NCBI GenBank assembly: GCA_021203005.1
Contig: JAJQCB010000005.1
Location: forward strand, 1 to 37,783
Reading direction: 5' to 3'
DNA from: Clostridiales bacterium
GTDB lineage: Bacteria > Bacillota > Clostridia > Lachnospirales > Lachnospiraceae
DNA: 37,783 nucleotides
The notes beneath the pieces are model-generated. The model was not told the origin of the DNA. It was given only the letters and a program-made list of their open reading frames with translations, and did no database searches. A program made the position numbers and the translations under genes. Shown here in pieces: positions 28,265 to 36,458 of the stretch. Within the stretch, counting starts at the first letter, position 1, and every line of letters starts with the position of its first letter.

Positions 28265-29017
28265 TTACATGGCCATTCCGCCGTCCACACAGAGCACATG
28301 TCCCGTGATATAGGAGGCTTTATCGGATGCAAGGAATGCCACCGCATTTGCAATATCCTGCGGCTGTCCCATTCTTCCGAGCGGAACCTGTGCAACCCCC
28401 GCCTCTTTTGCGGAATCTGTCATCGCCTTTGTCATATCGGTATCGATAAATCCGGGTGCCACAGCGTTGACACGGATATTTCTGCTGGCAAGCTCGCGCG
28501 CCATGGATTTCGTCATGCCAATGACACCGGCCTTGGATGCGCAGTAGTTCATCTGTCCCGGGTTTCCGATCATGCCGGACACGGATGAAATGTTGATGAT
28601 GGAACCGCCCTTCTGCTTCAGCATAGGACGCGCAATGTGGCGCATCGTGTTGAAACTGCCCTTTAAGTTGGTATCGATTACCGCGTCAAACGCCTGCTCG
28701 GACATCCGCATCAGAAGGTCGTCGCGGGTAATTCCCGCGTTATTCACGAGAATGTCAATACGACCCAGCTTTTTCACGAGGGTCTTGATCATCTCCTCCA
28801 CTGCGGCAAAATCATTCACCCAGCACGCATAAGCTTCCGCCTGACCGCCTGCGTCCTGAATCGTTTTTACAACTTCCTCCGCACTCTCTTTCACCGGTTC
28901 AATGTAATTGACTATCACATATGCACCCTCGCTCGCCAGTGTGATTGCAATCCTTCTTCCGATACCGGTACCTGCTCCGGTCACCAGTGCAATTTTGTTT
29001 TCCAATAAATTACCCAT
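28265..29017 (-). CDS. fabG: 3-oxoacyl-ACP reductase FabG
   Basis: A 250-residue short-chain dehydrogenase that reduces 3-oxoacyl-ACP with NADPH. The cofactor motif TGAGTGIG is at 13-20, NNAG at 92-95, and the catalytic S145, Y158 and K162 are in place (SSVSG, YCASK). It ends in the typical [13 protein letters not shown] start it at [11 protein letters not shown], preceded by GGAGGAAC; the track start adds 18 residues. Confidence 0.96.
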   Translation of the reverse strand: MGNLLENKIALVTGAGTGIGRRIAITLASEGAYVIVNYIEPVKESAEEVVKTIQDAGGQAEAYACWVNDFAAVEEMIKTLVKKLGRIDILVNNAGITRDDLLMRMSEQAFDAVIDTNLKGSFNTMRHIARPMLKQKGGSIINISSVSGMIGNPGQMNYCASKAGVIGMTKSMARELASRNIRVNAVAPGFIDTDMTKAMTDSAKEAGVAQVPLGRMGQPQDIANAVAFLASDKASYITGHVLCVDGGMAM

Positions 29018-29099
29018 AGTTCCTCCATTCTCTAAATGTTCCCGTTCTCTATTTCGTATAGTGAACTCCAATACTACATAAATACCGTTTTATCGGAAT

Positions 29100-30023
29100 C
29101 TACGCCTCCAGCGTTTCACACAGTGCATCCAGATCAGCCACCGTATCCACATGATAAACCGGAATCGTCTTATCTATCTTCTTTATAAATCCTGTCAGGG
29201 ATTTCTTTGGTCCTATCTCAATAAAAACTTCCACACCGTCTGCGATCATCCGCTCTACGCTCTGCTGCCAGCGCACGGAGGAAGAAATCTGCCGTTTCAG
29301 CAGATCCTTCACCTGATCTTTATCCGTCACATAATCTGCTGTGACATTGGTGATATAGGGTGTGGCGATATCGTGGATCTCCACGCTCTCCAGCTCTTTT
29401 GCGAGCTTCTCTCCCGCTCCTTCCAGCATAGCGGAATGGAACGGCCCGCTGACATTGAGCGGCATACAACGTCTGGCTCCTGCCTCTTTTAACGCCGCAG
29501 CTGCCCGTGCTACCGCATTCTCCTCGCCGGTGATGACAGTCTGCCCGGGGCAGTTATAATTGGCAACCGATACGATGCCTTCTGTCTTGGTGCATACTTT
29601 CTCGATTGTCTCATTGCCCAGCCCGATAATGGCCGTCATGGCTCCGCCGGTGGGAACAGCCTCCTGCATATAAGCTCCTCGCTTTACGACGACGCGGAGC
29701 GCATCCTCCTCCGTCATAACCCCGGACGCAACCAGCGCGGCATACTCACCCAGGCTCAGGCCGGCGTTGACTGCAGAGTGAAATCCTTTTTCCTCCACAG
29801 CACGCAAAATTGCAAGCTCATCCGCGAGCATTGCAATCTGTGTGTACTTTGTGATATTAATCTGATCGTTCTCTTCAAAAAGAAGAGCATTCATATCCAT
29901 ACCGCTTACTTTCCCGGCAAGGTCGATCACTTCTTTTGCACAGGCAAAATTTTCATAAAAATCTTTTCCCATGCCAATGTACTGCGACCCCTGACCGGGA
30001 AAAATAAACGCTATTTTTTTCAT
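29100..30023 (-). CDS. fabD: Malonyl-CoA:ACP transacylase FabD
   Basis: A 307-residue transacylase that loads malonate onto ACP. The opening IAFIFPGQGSQYIGMG is diagnostic, the nucleophile is S90 in GLSLGEY, and the catalytic histidine is H196 in GPFHSAML, with Q161 in CPGQTVI. It lies between acpP and fabG. In many relatives fabK sits at this point of the operon but is absent here. Confidence 0.97.
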   Translation of the reverse strand: MKKIAFIFPGQGSQYIGMGKDFYENFACAKEVIDLAGKVSGMDMNALLFEENDQINITKYTQIAMLADELAILRAVEEKGFHSAVNAGLSLGEYAALVASGVMTEEDALRVVVKRGAYMQEAVPTGGAMTAIIGLGNETIEKVCTKTEGIVSVANYNCPGQTVITGEENAVARAAAALKEAGARRCMPLNVSGPFHSAMLEGAGEKLAKELESVEIHDIATPYITNVTADYVTDKDQVKDLLKRQISSSVRWQQSVERMIADGVEVFIEIGPKKSLTGFIKKIDKTIPVYHVDTVADLDALCETLEA

Positions 30024-30062
30024 ATTCTGTTAAAATCTCCTCTTATTCCGATATACCGGTTC

Positions 30063-30296
30063 TTACTCTTCTACGCCGTGCGCCTTTAAGTAATCAATGA
30101 TAGAACCAACAGTTGTCAGAGTCTCAAGCTCCTCTGTGGGGATCTCAATGTCATACTCCTCCTCGAGAGCCATAACAAGATCAAACAGATCAAGGGAATC
30201 CGCATCCAGATCCTCATTGAAACGGGCTTCCAGAGTAATTTTGTCCTCGTCGATTGATAAACGGTCTGCAATCAGTTCTTTCATTTTCTCAAGCAT
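30063..30296 (-). CDS. acpP: Acyl carrier protein
   Basis: A 77-residue acidic ACP carrying the growing acyl chain. The phosphopantetheine serine is S34 in DADSLDL, followed by the typical helix DLVMALEEEYDIEIP. It is the first gene of the fatty-acid operon, with a leader of about 50 bases, an AAGGAG ribosome binding site and a promoter covered by a palindrome. No holo-ACP synthase is in the window. Confidence 0.97.
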   Translation of the reverse strand: MLEKMKELIADRLSIDEDKITLEARFNEDLDADSLDLFDLVMALEEEYDIEIPTEELETLTTVGSIIDYLKAHGVEE

Positions 30297-30338
30297 AATG
30301 TGTCTCCTTATCCTTCTATAAATTTTAATTTATGCCAA

Positions 30339-30359
30339 ATACTTTGACAGTCAAAGTAT
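30339..30359. promoter_or_regulatory. 21-bp palindromic operator, FabT-box type
   Basis: ATACTTTGAC, A, GTCAAAGTAT is a perfect 10+1+10 inverted repeat. Its core TTTGA-NNN-TCAAA matches the pattern of FabT (MarR family) boxes that control fab operons in Firmicutes. It covers the -10 and the predicted start of acpP, so binding would block transcription. The regulator gene is not in this window. Confidence 0.75.
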
Positions 30360-30383
30360 AATGGATTTGAAATACCTCGTCAA
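30355..30383 (-). promoter_or_regulatory. Promoter of the acpP-fab-acc operon
   Basis: TTGACG, 17 bases, TATACT on the minus strand, close to consensus. It separates the fab-acc operon from etfA upstream. Confidence 0.85.
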
Positions 30384-30469
30384 TAGTCTCTTGCAAAAAT
30401 TACGGAAAAGGCTATTGTGACGGATCTGTCAGTTCGAATGAAACAGTCTGCTAAACACTGTTTCTGTGG

Positions 30470-31462
30470 TTACGCTTTCTTTGCTCTTATCGCCTCTGTA
30501 AGCGCCGGTACTACCTCAAAGAGATTCCCCACAATTCCGTAATCCGCCACGGAAAAGATGGGTGCATCCGGATCTTTATTGATCGCGATAATCGTATCGG
30601 ACCCGCTCATACCGGCCAGGTGCTGAATCGCGCCGGAAATACCGACAGCCACATAAATCTTCGGCGCCACAGTCTTGCCGGTCTGGCCGACCTGATGCGC
30701 ATGCGGAATCCAGCCGGCGTCCACTGCTGCACGGGAAGCACCGACAACGCCGCCCATAGCATCAGCCAGGTCGCGAATCAGGGAGAAATTTTCGGGATTT
30801 CCAAGGCCGCGTCCGCCGGAAACGATGATCTCCGCCTCTTCCAGGTGGACAGCCTCCGCCACTTCTTTTACTCTCTCCAGCAGATGCACGCGGACATTCG
30901 CGGAATCCATATGGATATCCTCGCGGATGATCCCGCCGGTTCTGCTCTCATCCGCAGCCGGTTTTTTGAATACGCCGGGGCGTACCGTAGACATCTGCGG
31001 CCGGTGATCCGGACAGGAAATCGTTGCCATCAGGTTGCCTCCAAACGCCGGACGCGTGGAAGCCAGAAGGCCGTTCTCATCAATGTCCAGTCCGGTGCAG
31101 TCCGCGGTCAGACCTGTGTGCAGTGCGCAGGCCACACGGGGCGCCACGTCACGTCCGTTGTTGGTCGCGCCAAAGAGGACGATAAACGGCGTGTATTTTC
31201 TCACCAGCGCCTCCATGGCGTAGGACTGGATATCCGTATTGTAAGTATCGTACTCGTCGCCCTCGACCAGAATCGCCTGATCCGCGCCGTAGGCGATCGC
31301 CTGCGCGGCGACATCCGCCGCATCTTTCCCGAGGATCACAGCGACCAGCTGCGCCTCAAGCTTATCCGCCATCGCGCGGCCGGGAGCCAGAAGCTCGTAA
31401 CCCACATTCTTCGCGATGCCGTTTTCTGTCTCTATATATACCCAGATATTTTTATTTTCCAT
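30470..31462 (-). CDS. etfA: Electron transfer flavoprotein subunit alpha
   Basis: A 330-residue EtfA. The N-terminal domain (NIWVYIETENGIAKNVGYELL, then GRDVAPRVACALHTGLTADCTGLDID) is followed by the C-terminal FAD-binding domain: VSGGRGLGNPENF, HQVGQTGKTVAPKIYVAVGISGAIQHLAGM and INKDPDAPIFSVADYGIVGNLFEVVP. With the EtfB part of the upstream fusion it should form the Etf heterodimer serving the attached acyl-CoA dehydrogenase. AGGAGG precedes the ATG, and it starts 18 bases after the fusion gene, so they are one operon. Confidence 0.95.
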   Translation of the reverse strand: MENKNIWVYIETENGIAKNVGYELLAPGRAMADKLEAQLVAVILGKDAADVAAQAIAYGADQAILVEGDEYDTYNTDIQSYAMEALVRKYTPFIVLFGATNNGRDVAPRVACALHTGLTADCTGLDIDENGLLASTRPAFGGNLMATISCPDHRPQMSTVRPGVFKKPAADESRTGGIIREDIHMDSANVRVHLLERVKEVAEAVHLEEAEIIVSGGRGLGNPENFSLIRDLADAMGGVVGASRAAVDAGWIPHAHQVGQTGKTVAPKIYVAVGISGAIQHLAGMSGSDTIIAINKDPDAPIFSVADYGIVGNLFEVVPALTEAIRAKKA

Positions 31463-31480
31463 TGCGTCGCACCTCCTGTA

Positions 31481-33538
31481 TTATAGCAACCCGGCATCGG
31501 ATAACAGACCTGTCAGCTTCTCAGCCGCAGCTTTGCCGTCCAGGTTCTCGATCTTCATGCCGTTCTTCTCATGGCGGGGCGTATAGGTCTTCAGCACTCT
31601 GGTAGGAGAACCGTTTAGACCGCGCTCCTCGGGGGCAACAACCACCTGTTCCGACGTCAGCTGTCCGATCTCGGCAGTGCGTGCAAAACGCTTCGTCGTA
31701 AAGCTGGGGTACCGCAGATCATAACTGGTCTTGTTGATCGTGATCACACAGCCGGTGGAAACCGCAAAATAATCATATCCCTCGTCGCTCTCGCGCTTGC
31801 ACTTTAACGTGCCGTCATCCTGCAGCGTCACTTCCACGGCGTAGGAAACAAGCGCCCTGTTCAGATGCTGCGAAATCTCGGGCCCTACCTGACCGGTATC
31901 ACCGTCGATCGCCTGTTTTCCGCAGAAGATAATGTCAAACGGCTTTCCGGACTGTTCCTCCAGATAAGTAATCGCCGTAGACAGGATCTTAGAGGTAGCC
32001 AGCGTATCCGATCCGCCGAAGACTCTGTCAGTAATGAGCCATGCTTCGTCAGCTCCTGCCGCCAGGCACTCACGAAGAGCATCCTCCGCCTTCGGGATAC
32101 CCATGGTGATGACCGTAACTTTGCCGCCGGTCTTATCTTTCAGGCGAAGAGCGGTCTCCAGGGCATACGTGTCGAACGTGCTGACGATGGCGGGAACGCC
32201 CTCACGGATCAGTGTGTGCTTTACGGGATCGATCTTAATCTGTGTCGTATCGGGAACCTGCTTGATGCATACCAGCAGATTTAACGCGTTTTTATTCTCC
32301 CTGGCCTTTGCTGCGGGTGCCGGGGTAACGGCCGTCTTCGCGGGCGCCTCTTTTTTCACCGGGGTGGCAGGAGCAGACGGGGCCGGACTCTTTGCAGTCT
32401 TCGCGCCGTATTTTTTCTTCACCTGACCGGCAATGACCGTGCGCTGAATCTGGTTGGTGCCCTCGTAAATCTGAAGAATCTTCGCGTCACGCATCAGTTT
32501 CTCCATCGGGTACTCTCTCATGTAACCGTAACCGCCCATCACCTGAACGCCGTCGATGGCGTTCTGCATGCCCGCGTCGGTACCTGCGGTCTTGGCGATC
32601 GCAGCCTCCATCGTAAATGAAAGTCCCGCATCAATCCGCTCTGCCGTGTGCAGATACATCTGACGCGCCGACTGCGCCCGGATCTCCATATTCGCCAGCA
32701 TTCCCTCCACCATCTGGAAATTTGCTACCGGCTGGCCGAACTGTACGCGCTGCTTGGCATATCTGGTCGCTTCCTCCACCGCACGCTGCGCAATGCCGAC
32801 GCCAAACGCGCCGACACCCGGACGGGAGTGATCCAGCGTATCCAGAATATACTTAAATCCGCGGTTCTTTCTGCCGAGCAGATGGTCCTTCGGAATACGC
32901 ACATTGTCAAAAATAACCTCGCTGGTGCAGCTTAAGCGCATGCCCATCTTATCCTCTTCCTTGCCGATGGAAACACCCGGACGGTCACGCTCCACAATAA
33001 ATGCGGAAAGTCCCATGACGCCGGCAGACTTCTTGGTGGAAGCCAGAATGGTATAAATGCCGGCAATCGGACCATTGGAGATAAACGACTTGGTGCCGTT
33101 GATGACATACTCATCGCCATCCTCTACGGCTGTCGTCTGAACACTTCCCGCATCGGAACCGGCATTCGGCTCTGTCAGACAGAAAGCTGCATATTTTTTT
33201 TCTTTAATCGTGTCAAACCACAGTTTTTTCTGTGCATCATTACCCGCAACCAGTACCGGGTAGGAAGCCAGGGAGTTGGCAATCAGTGTGGTAGCAATGC
33301 CGATATCGCCGCGGGCAATCTCCTCCGCAATGGCACAGCTCTCTACATTGGTAAGCCCCGGTCCGCCATATTCAGTGGGAATACAAAGCTGGTTCAGCCC
33401 CATATCGCAGGCCATATTCAGCAGCTTTTCCGGGAATTCATTGTTGCGCTCATAATCCCCTACAGTCGGGATTATCTCTTTGTCTACAAATTCCCGAACC
33501 ATAGTGAGCAATTCCTGGGTCTCGTTATTGAAGATCAT
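31481..33538 (-). CDS. Acyl-CoA dehydrogenase fused to electron transfer flavoprotein subunit beta
   Basis: A 685-residue two-enzyme protein in one open frame. Residues 1-378 are a short-chain acyl-CoA dehydrogenase: CLTEPNAGSDA at 120-130, the RVQFGQP segment, GGYGYMREYPMEKLMRDAKI, and the catalytic base E359 in IYEGTNQIQ. Residues 379-416 are an Ala/Pro/Lys linker. Residues 419-685 are EtfB: LLVCIKQVPDTTQIKIDP, AISTFDTYALETAL-like text and FCGKQAIDGDTGQVGPEIS. In Clostridia separate Bcd, EtfB and EtfA form a bifurcating crotonyl-CoA reductase; here two are joined. I start it at MIFNNETQE, with AAAGGAG upstream. The acyl chain length and true bifurcation are inferred. Confidence 0.93.
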   Translation of the reverse strand: MIFNNETQELLTMVREFVDKEIIPTVGDYERNNEFPEKLLNMACDMGLNQLCIPTEYGGPGLTNVESCAIAEEIARGDIGIATTLIANSLASYPVLVAGNDAQKKLWFDTIKEKKYAAFCLTEPNAGSDAGSVQTTAVEDGDEYVINGTKSFISNGPIAGIYTILASTKKSAGVMGLSAFIVERDRPGVSIGKEEDKMGMRLSCTSEVIFDNVRIPKDHLLGRKNRGFKYILDTLDHSRPGVGAFGVGIAQRAVEEATRYAKQRVQFGQPVANFQMVEGMLANMEIRAQSARQMYLHTAERIDAGLSFTMEAAIAKTAGTDAGMQNAIDGVQVMGGYGYMREYPMEKLMRDAKILQIYEGTNQIQRTVIAGQVKKKYGAKTAKSPAPSAPATPVKKEAPAKTAVTPAPAAKARENKNALNLLVCIKQVPDTTQIKIDPVKHTLIREGVPAIVSTFDTYALETALRLKDKTGGKVTVITMGIPKAEDALRECLAAGADEAWLITDRVFGGSDTLATSKILSTAITYLEEQSGKPFDIIFCGKQAIDGDTGQVGPEISQHLNRALVSYAVEVTLQDDGTLKCKRESDEGYDYFAVSTGCVITINKTSYDLRYPSFTTKRFARTAEIGQLTSEQVVVAPEERGLNGSPTRVLKTYTPRHEKNGMKIENLDGKAAAEKLTGLLSDAGLL

Positions 33539-33621
33539 AATGGGAAATACTCCTTTTCTGTAAAAATAATAGAAGCGGTAGTCAGGGACTTCCGCCTGTT
33601 GTCCGCCTCTCATCCAGTGGA

Positions 33622-33650
33622 ATAATAACATATTTAACCATCATTGGCAA
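33622..33650 (-). promoter_or_regulatory. Promoter of the ACAD-EtfB/etfA operon
   Basis: TTGCCA, 17 bases, TATTAT on the minus strand, leaving a leader of about 75 bases. A 13-bp palindrome TCATTG-G-CAATGA (33641-33653) overlaps the -35 and may be an operator. Confidence 0.6.
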
Positions 33651-33690
33651 TGACTTTTTATAAGTTACGATTTGTCGTTGTTTATAGGAC

Positions 33691-34002
33691 GGATGCGTAA
33701 GATGTTCAGGGAAATAGAATCAGTCAACCGGGGGCAACGCTTCGCCGAACTAAGTGCTAACTGCGACTAAGACGCTCAGGAAAGCCTTCGCGCCTAAGTC
33801 TTACTATAAAAGCCCAAGAAGCGGAGCCCAGAGGCGAACGCTGATTGGTTGCTTTTATGTATGCATGCGGCGCTTAGCAAGCCCAAGCCATGGGCGCCGG
33901 GCGAGCTTAGCAAAGTCGTATAGTAAGCACTGGATTTCGTCTCAGCTAAAACCGCCCCTACAGAGTTGCCTGACTCTATTTCCCTGAACATCTTACGCAT
34001 CC
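33691..34002. mobile_element. 312-bp MITE-like element with 36-bp terminal inverted repeats
   Basis: The left end GGATGCGTAAGATGTTCAGG continues GAAATAGAATCAGTCAAC; the right end, reverse-complemented, has the same 20 bases followed by GAAATAGAGTCAGGCAAC. The two ends thus match over about 38 bases with two mismatches. Inside are a further inverted pair (CTTACTATA and TATAGTAAG), direct repeats of AAGCCCAAG and GCTTAGCAA, and many small hairpins. ORFs of 77 (plus) and 68 (minus) residues fill it but lack recognisable domains, ribosome binding sites or transposase motifs. I see no clear target-site duplication. It is most likely a non-autonomous transposable element or a large foldback repeat. 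Confidence 0.8.
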
Positions 34003-34053
34003 TGTGCCAACTTTAAAGAATAACTGTACGAGAATTTATTCTCCATATAAGGT

Positions 34054-34082
34054 TTGACTTTCCTCCCATCTGCCCCTATACT
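34054..34082 (+). promoter_or_regulatory. Promoter of the DUF1292 gene
   Basis: TTGACT, 17 bases, TATACT: near-consensus sigma-A promoter, with a leader of about 90 bases and AAAGGAG before the ATG. Confidence 0.75.
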
Positions 34083-34177
34083 ATCAACATAGATTTCTGT
34101 AGATTAAATAGTTTGAATTCAAGTTAACTACATGCAAAAATATACACCTGGAAAAAATATCAAAGGAGACTCTTGAA

Positions 34178-34486
34178 ATGAGCAAAAAGAAATCAACCGC
34201 TGCCAATACAGACCACGACATTCTCGACCCGCAGGAGATGTTTCTGACCGTTGACCTCGACGACGGCGGAACTGAGACGTTTCAGATTTTAAAAATCTTT
34301 GAGGCCGGCGGCCGGGACTATATTGCGGTATGCCCCACAGACGGATCTGAGGATGTCTATTTTTACCGGTATTCTGAAGACGCGGCAGGCAACCCGGCTG
34401 TAGACAATATCGAGACGGATGAAGAGTTTGAGATTGCCATCGATATGTTTGACCAGCTTCTGGATGAGGATGAATTTGACGCGTAA
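34178..34486 (+). CDS. DUF1292 domain-containing protein
   Basis: A 102-residue acidic protein of the DUF1292 (YrzB-like) family. The family pattern of an acidic opening with LTVDLDDGGTETFQILKIFEAGGRDYIAVCP, then YFYRYSEDAAGN and a C-terminal EEFEIAIDMFDQLLDED is clear. It has no signal or membrane segment. The function is unknown; in many Firmicutes it accompanies ruvX (yrrK) and alaS, but here it stands alone between the inverted-repeat element and the helicase gene. It converges with the helicase gene, 21 bases away. Confidence 0.9.
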   Translation: MSKKKSTAANTDHDILDPQEMFLTVDLDDGGTETFQILKIFEAGGRDYIAVCPTDGSEDVYFYRYSEDAAGNPAVDNIETDEEFEIAIDMFDQLLDEDEFDA

Positions 34487-34507
34487 TTATCTGGCATACA
34501 GGCTCTC

Positions 34508-36346
34508 TCATCCTTTTTTCACCTGTATCTCCTCCAGGAACCGGGACGGCGCCATCTCCTTATTGTGGATCTGCCCGGAGTGCAGCAGATACAGGCGTTT
34601 TTTGGCGCGGGTCATTCCGACGTAAAACAGCCGCCGCTCCTCCTCTATCTCCGGTTCCAGCGCGGCTTTTTTATAGGGCACGATCGTCTCGTTGACATCT
34701 ATGATGAAAACCGTGTCAAATTCCAATCCCTTGGAGGCATGGAGTGTGGAGAGCCGGATGGCAGATACCGGATTCTGCTTTTTTGCAAGCTGCTTTCCCC
34801 ACTCTTCTTTCACCTCTTCCATGTGCGCGAACCATTCTGTATAGGTACTGTATGCTTTGGCGTCCTCCTGGAACTCATCCAGAATATCCAGCAATTCCTC
34901 CTTCGGCATTCTCCACTCTGCCGCAAAATCCGTCAGATAATCCTCGTAGGCGATCGCTTTCCGGATATAATTGACCGCGGAATACGGCCGCATCCGGGAC
35001 AGTGTTTTCAGGTCAATCTCCAGCTTTTCCAGCCGCTGGCACATCCATCCCTGGTCTTTATAATAATCCTCCCAGACATCGAATGCCACTTCCTCGTAAG
35101 GCAGACTTTCCCTGGACAGATAACGCTTCGGACGGTTCATGATTTTTAAAAACGATGCCCGGGACCGGTCTCCCATGGCAATCTGTATGTAGGTCAGAAT
35201 GTCCCTCACAATCCAGTGATCGTAGAGATTCGGAATATGCTCTTTGGAAACAAACGGCAGGTTGTACTCGAACAGCTGCCGGATCAGAAGGCCGGGCTGG
35301 GCGTTCGTGCGAAAAAGGACCGCCATCGCGTCATAAGGGACACCGGCCGACCGGTTCAGTTCCTGCATCGTCCGGATTACATAGAGGTTCTGCTCTCTCT
35401 GATTTTTAAATTCCTCTATCACAGGGCGGGTTCCTCCCGCCGCGTTTGCCCGAATGTTCTTGGCAAACCGCGCGCTGTTATAGGAAATCAGATTGCCCGC
35501 CAGCTGCACGATCTCCGGCACGGAACGGTAGTTCGTATCCAGAAGAATCTTCTGTGCCCCGGGGTAATCCCGCTCAAAATTCAGCATGATTTCCGGACGG
35601 GAGCCGCGGAACCGATAGATGGACTGATCATCGTCGCCGACGATAAACAGGTTATTCTGCGGCAGCGCCAGCATCCGGATAATATCATACTGGATCCGGT
35701 TGATATCCTGAAACTCGTCCACAAGAATATACTGAAATTTTTTCTGCCACGCCTGCAGAATATCCGCCCGCTGCTCCAGCAGTTCTTTTGTATAAACCAG
35801 CATATCGTCAAAATCGATCAGCCGGTTCTGCGCCAGATACTCCTGATAGGCATGAAAAATCTTCCGGAAAACGCCCTCCCCGCAGCTGGTGGAATAATAA
35901 TGCTCCAGATCAACGCCCGTATTTTTAATCAGACTGATCTCTCCCAGAATCCCCTGGATAAAATCCGCCTCATCGTCGTATTCCAGCCGGAGCCGGTGAA
36001 TAAATTCACGGATAAACCGGGTGCGCTGCTCTTCCTTCGCAATATTATTGGACGTATATCCGTAAGCACATTTTAAAATATGAAAATAGACAGCATGAAA
36101 TGTACCAAATGTAACCGGGACGCTCTGCCCGTCCATCAGCGCATAAAACCGCTCCTTCATCTCCCCCGCCGCCGCCCGGGAAAAAGTGATGACCAGGATA
36201 TTCTCCGGTCTGACCCGGTACTTCCGGATCAGACACGCGATCCTGCCGGTGATCACCGTCGTCTTGCCGGATCCCGGTCCGGCGAGAATGATAGCGGGAC
36301 CGTCCTTTAATTGAATTGCCTGTGACTGTGTCTGATCAACTCTCAT
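34508..36346 (-). CDS. UvrD/PcrA-type superfamily 1 DNA helicase
   Basis: A 612-residue SF1A helicase unwinding DNA 3' to 5' in repair. Motifs in order: Q motif (TQSQAIQLKDGPAIILAGPGSGKTT with Walker A), VDEFQDINRIQ (Walker B), GDDDQSIYRFRGS (III), LDTNYRS (IV), LHASKGLEFDTVFI (V) and VGMTRAKKRLYLL (VI). It is shorter than canonical PcrA (about 720-750 residues), lacking the usual C-terminal extension, so it is a paralogue or reduced form. The start at MRVDQTQ matches the family opening. It has no ribosome binding site but lies at the predicted transcription start. The track start adds 29 residues. Confidence 0.9.
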   Translation of the reverse strand: MRVDQTQSQAIQLKDGPAIILAGPGSGKTTVITGRIACLIRKYRVRPENILVITFSRAAAGEMKERFYALMDGQSVPVTFGTFHAVYFHILKCAYGYTSNNIAKEEQRTRFIREFIHRLRLEYDDEADFIQGILGEISLIKNTGVDLEHYYSTSCGEGVFRKIFHAYQEYLAQNRLIDFDDMLVYTKELLEQRADILQAWQKKFQYILVDEFQDINRIQYDIIRMLALPQNNLFIVGDDDQSIYRFRGSRPEIMLNFERDYPGAQKILLDTNYRSVPEIVQLAGNLISYNSARFAKNIRANAAGGTRPVIEEFKNQREQNLYVIRTMQELNRSAGVPYDAMAVLFRTNAQPGLLIRQLFEYNLPFVSKEHIPNLYDHWIVRDILTYIQIAMGDRSRASFLKIMNRPKRYLSRESLPYEEVAFDVWEDYYKDQGWMCQRLEKLEIDLKTLSRMRPYSAVNYIRKAIAYEDYLTDFAAEWRMPKEELLDILDEFQEDAKAYSTYTEWFAHMEEVKEEWGKQLAKKQNPVSAIRLSTLHASKGLEFDTVFIIDVNETIVPYKKAALEPEIEEERRLFYVGMTRAKKRLYLLHSGQIHNKEMAPSRFLEEIQVKKG

Positions 36347-36353
36347 GTCGAAT

Positions 36354-36382
36354 AGTTTATCGCGTTCGCGCTCAACGGTCAA
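36354..36382 (-). promoter_or_regulatory. Promoter giving a leaderless helicase mRNA
   Basis: TTGACC, 17 bases, TAAACT on the minus strand. Only 7 bases (ATTCGAC) separate the -10 from the ATG at 36346, so transcription should begin at or within two bases of the start codon. This agrees with the missing ribosome binding site. Confidence 0.65.
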
Positions 36383-36411
36383 GAGCCACCCGCAACTCAC
36401 ACAGGTGGCTC
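36383..36411 (-). terminator. Hairpin between cotJC and the helicase gene
   Basis: GAGCCACC and GGTGGCTC form a perfect 8-bp stem with a 13-base loop, directly abutting the -35 of the helicase promoter. There is no U-tract (TTGACC follows), so termination of the cotJ transcript is uncertain; it may only partly insulate the two units. Confidence 0.4.
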
Positions 36412-36458
36412 CCCGGGCAGATACAGCCCGCAAATCATGATTTTTTTAATTCATTTCT

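Noticed and set aside
33754-34000. Two small ORFs (77 aa plus, 68 aa minus) inside the inverted-repeat element
   Set aside because: They overlap on opposite strands, lack ribosome binding sites, and the minus one begins within the terminal repeat; open frames here follow from the repeat sequence.
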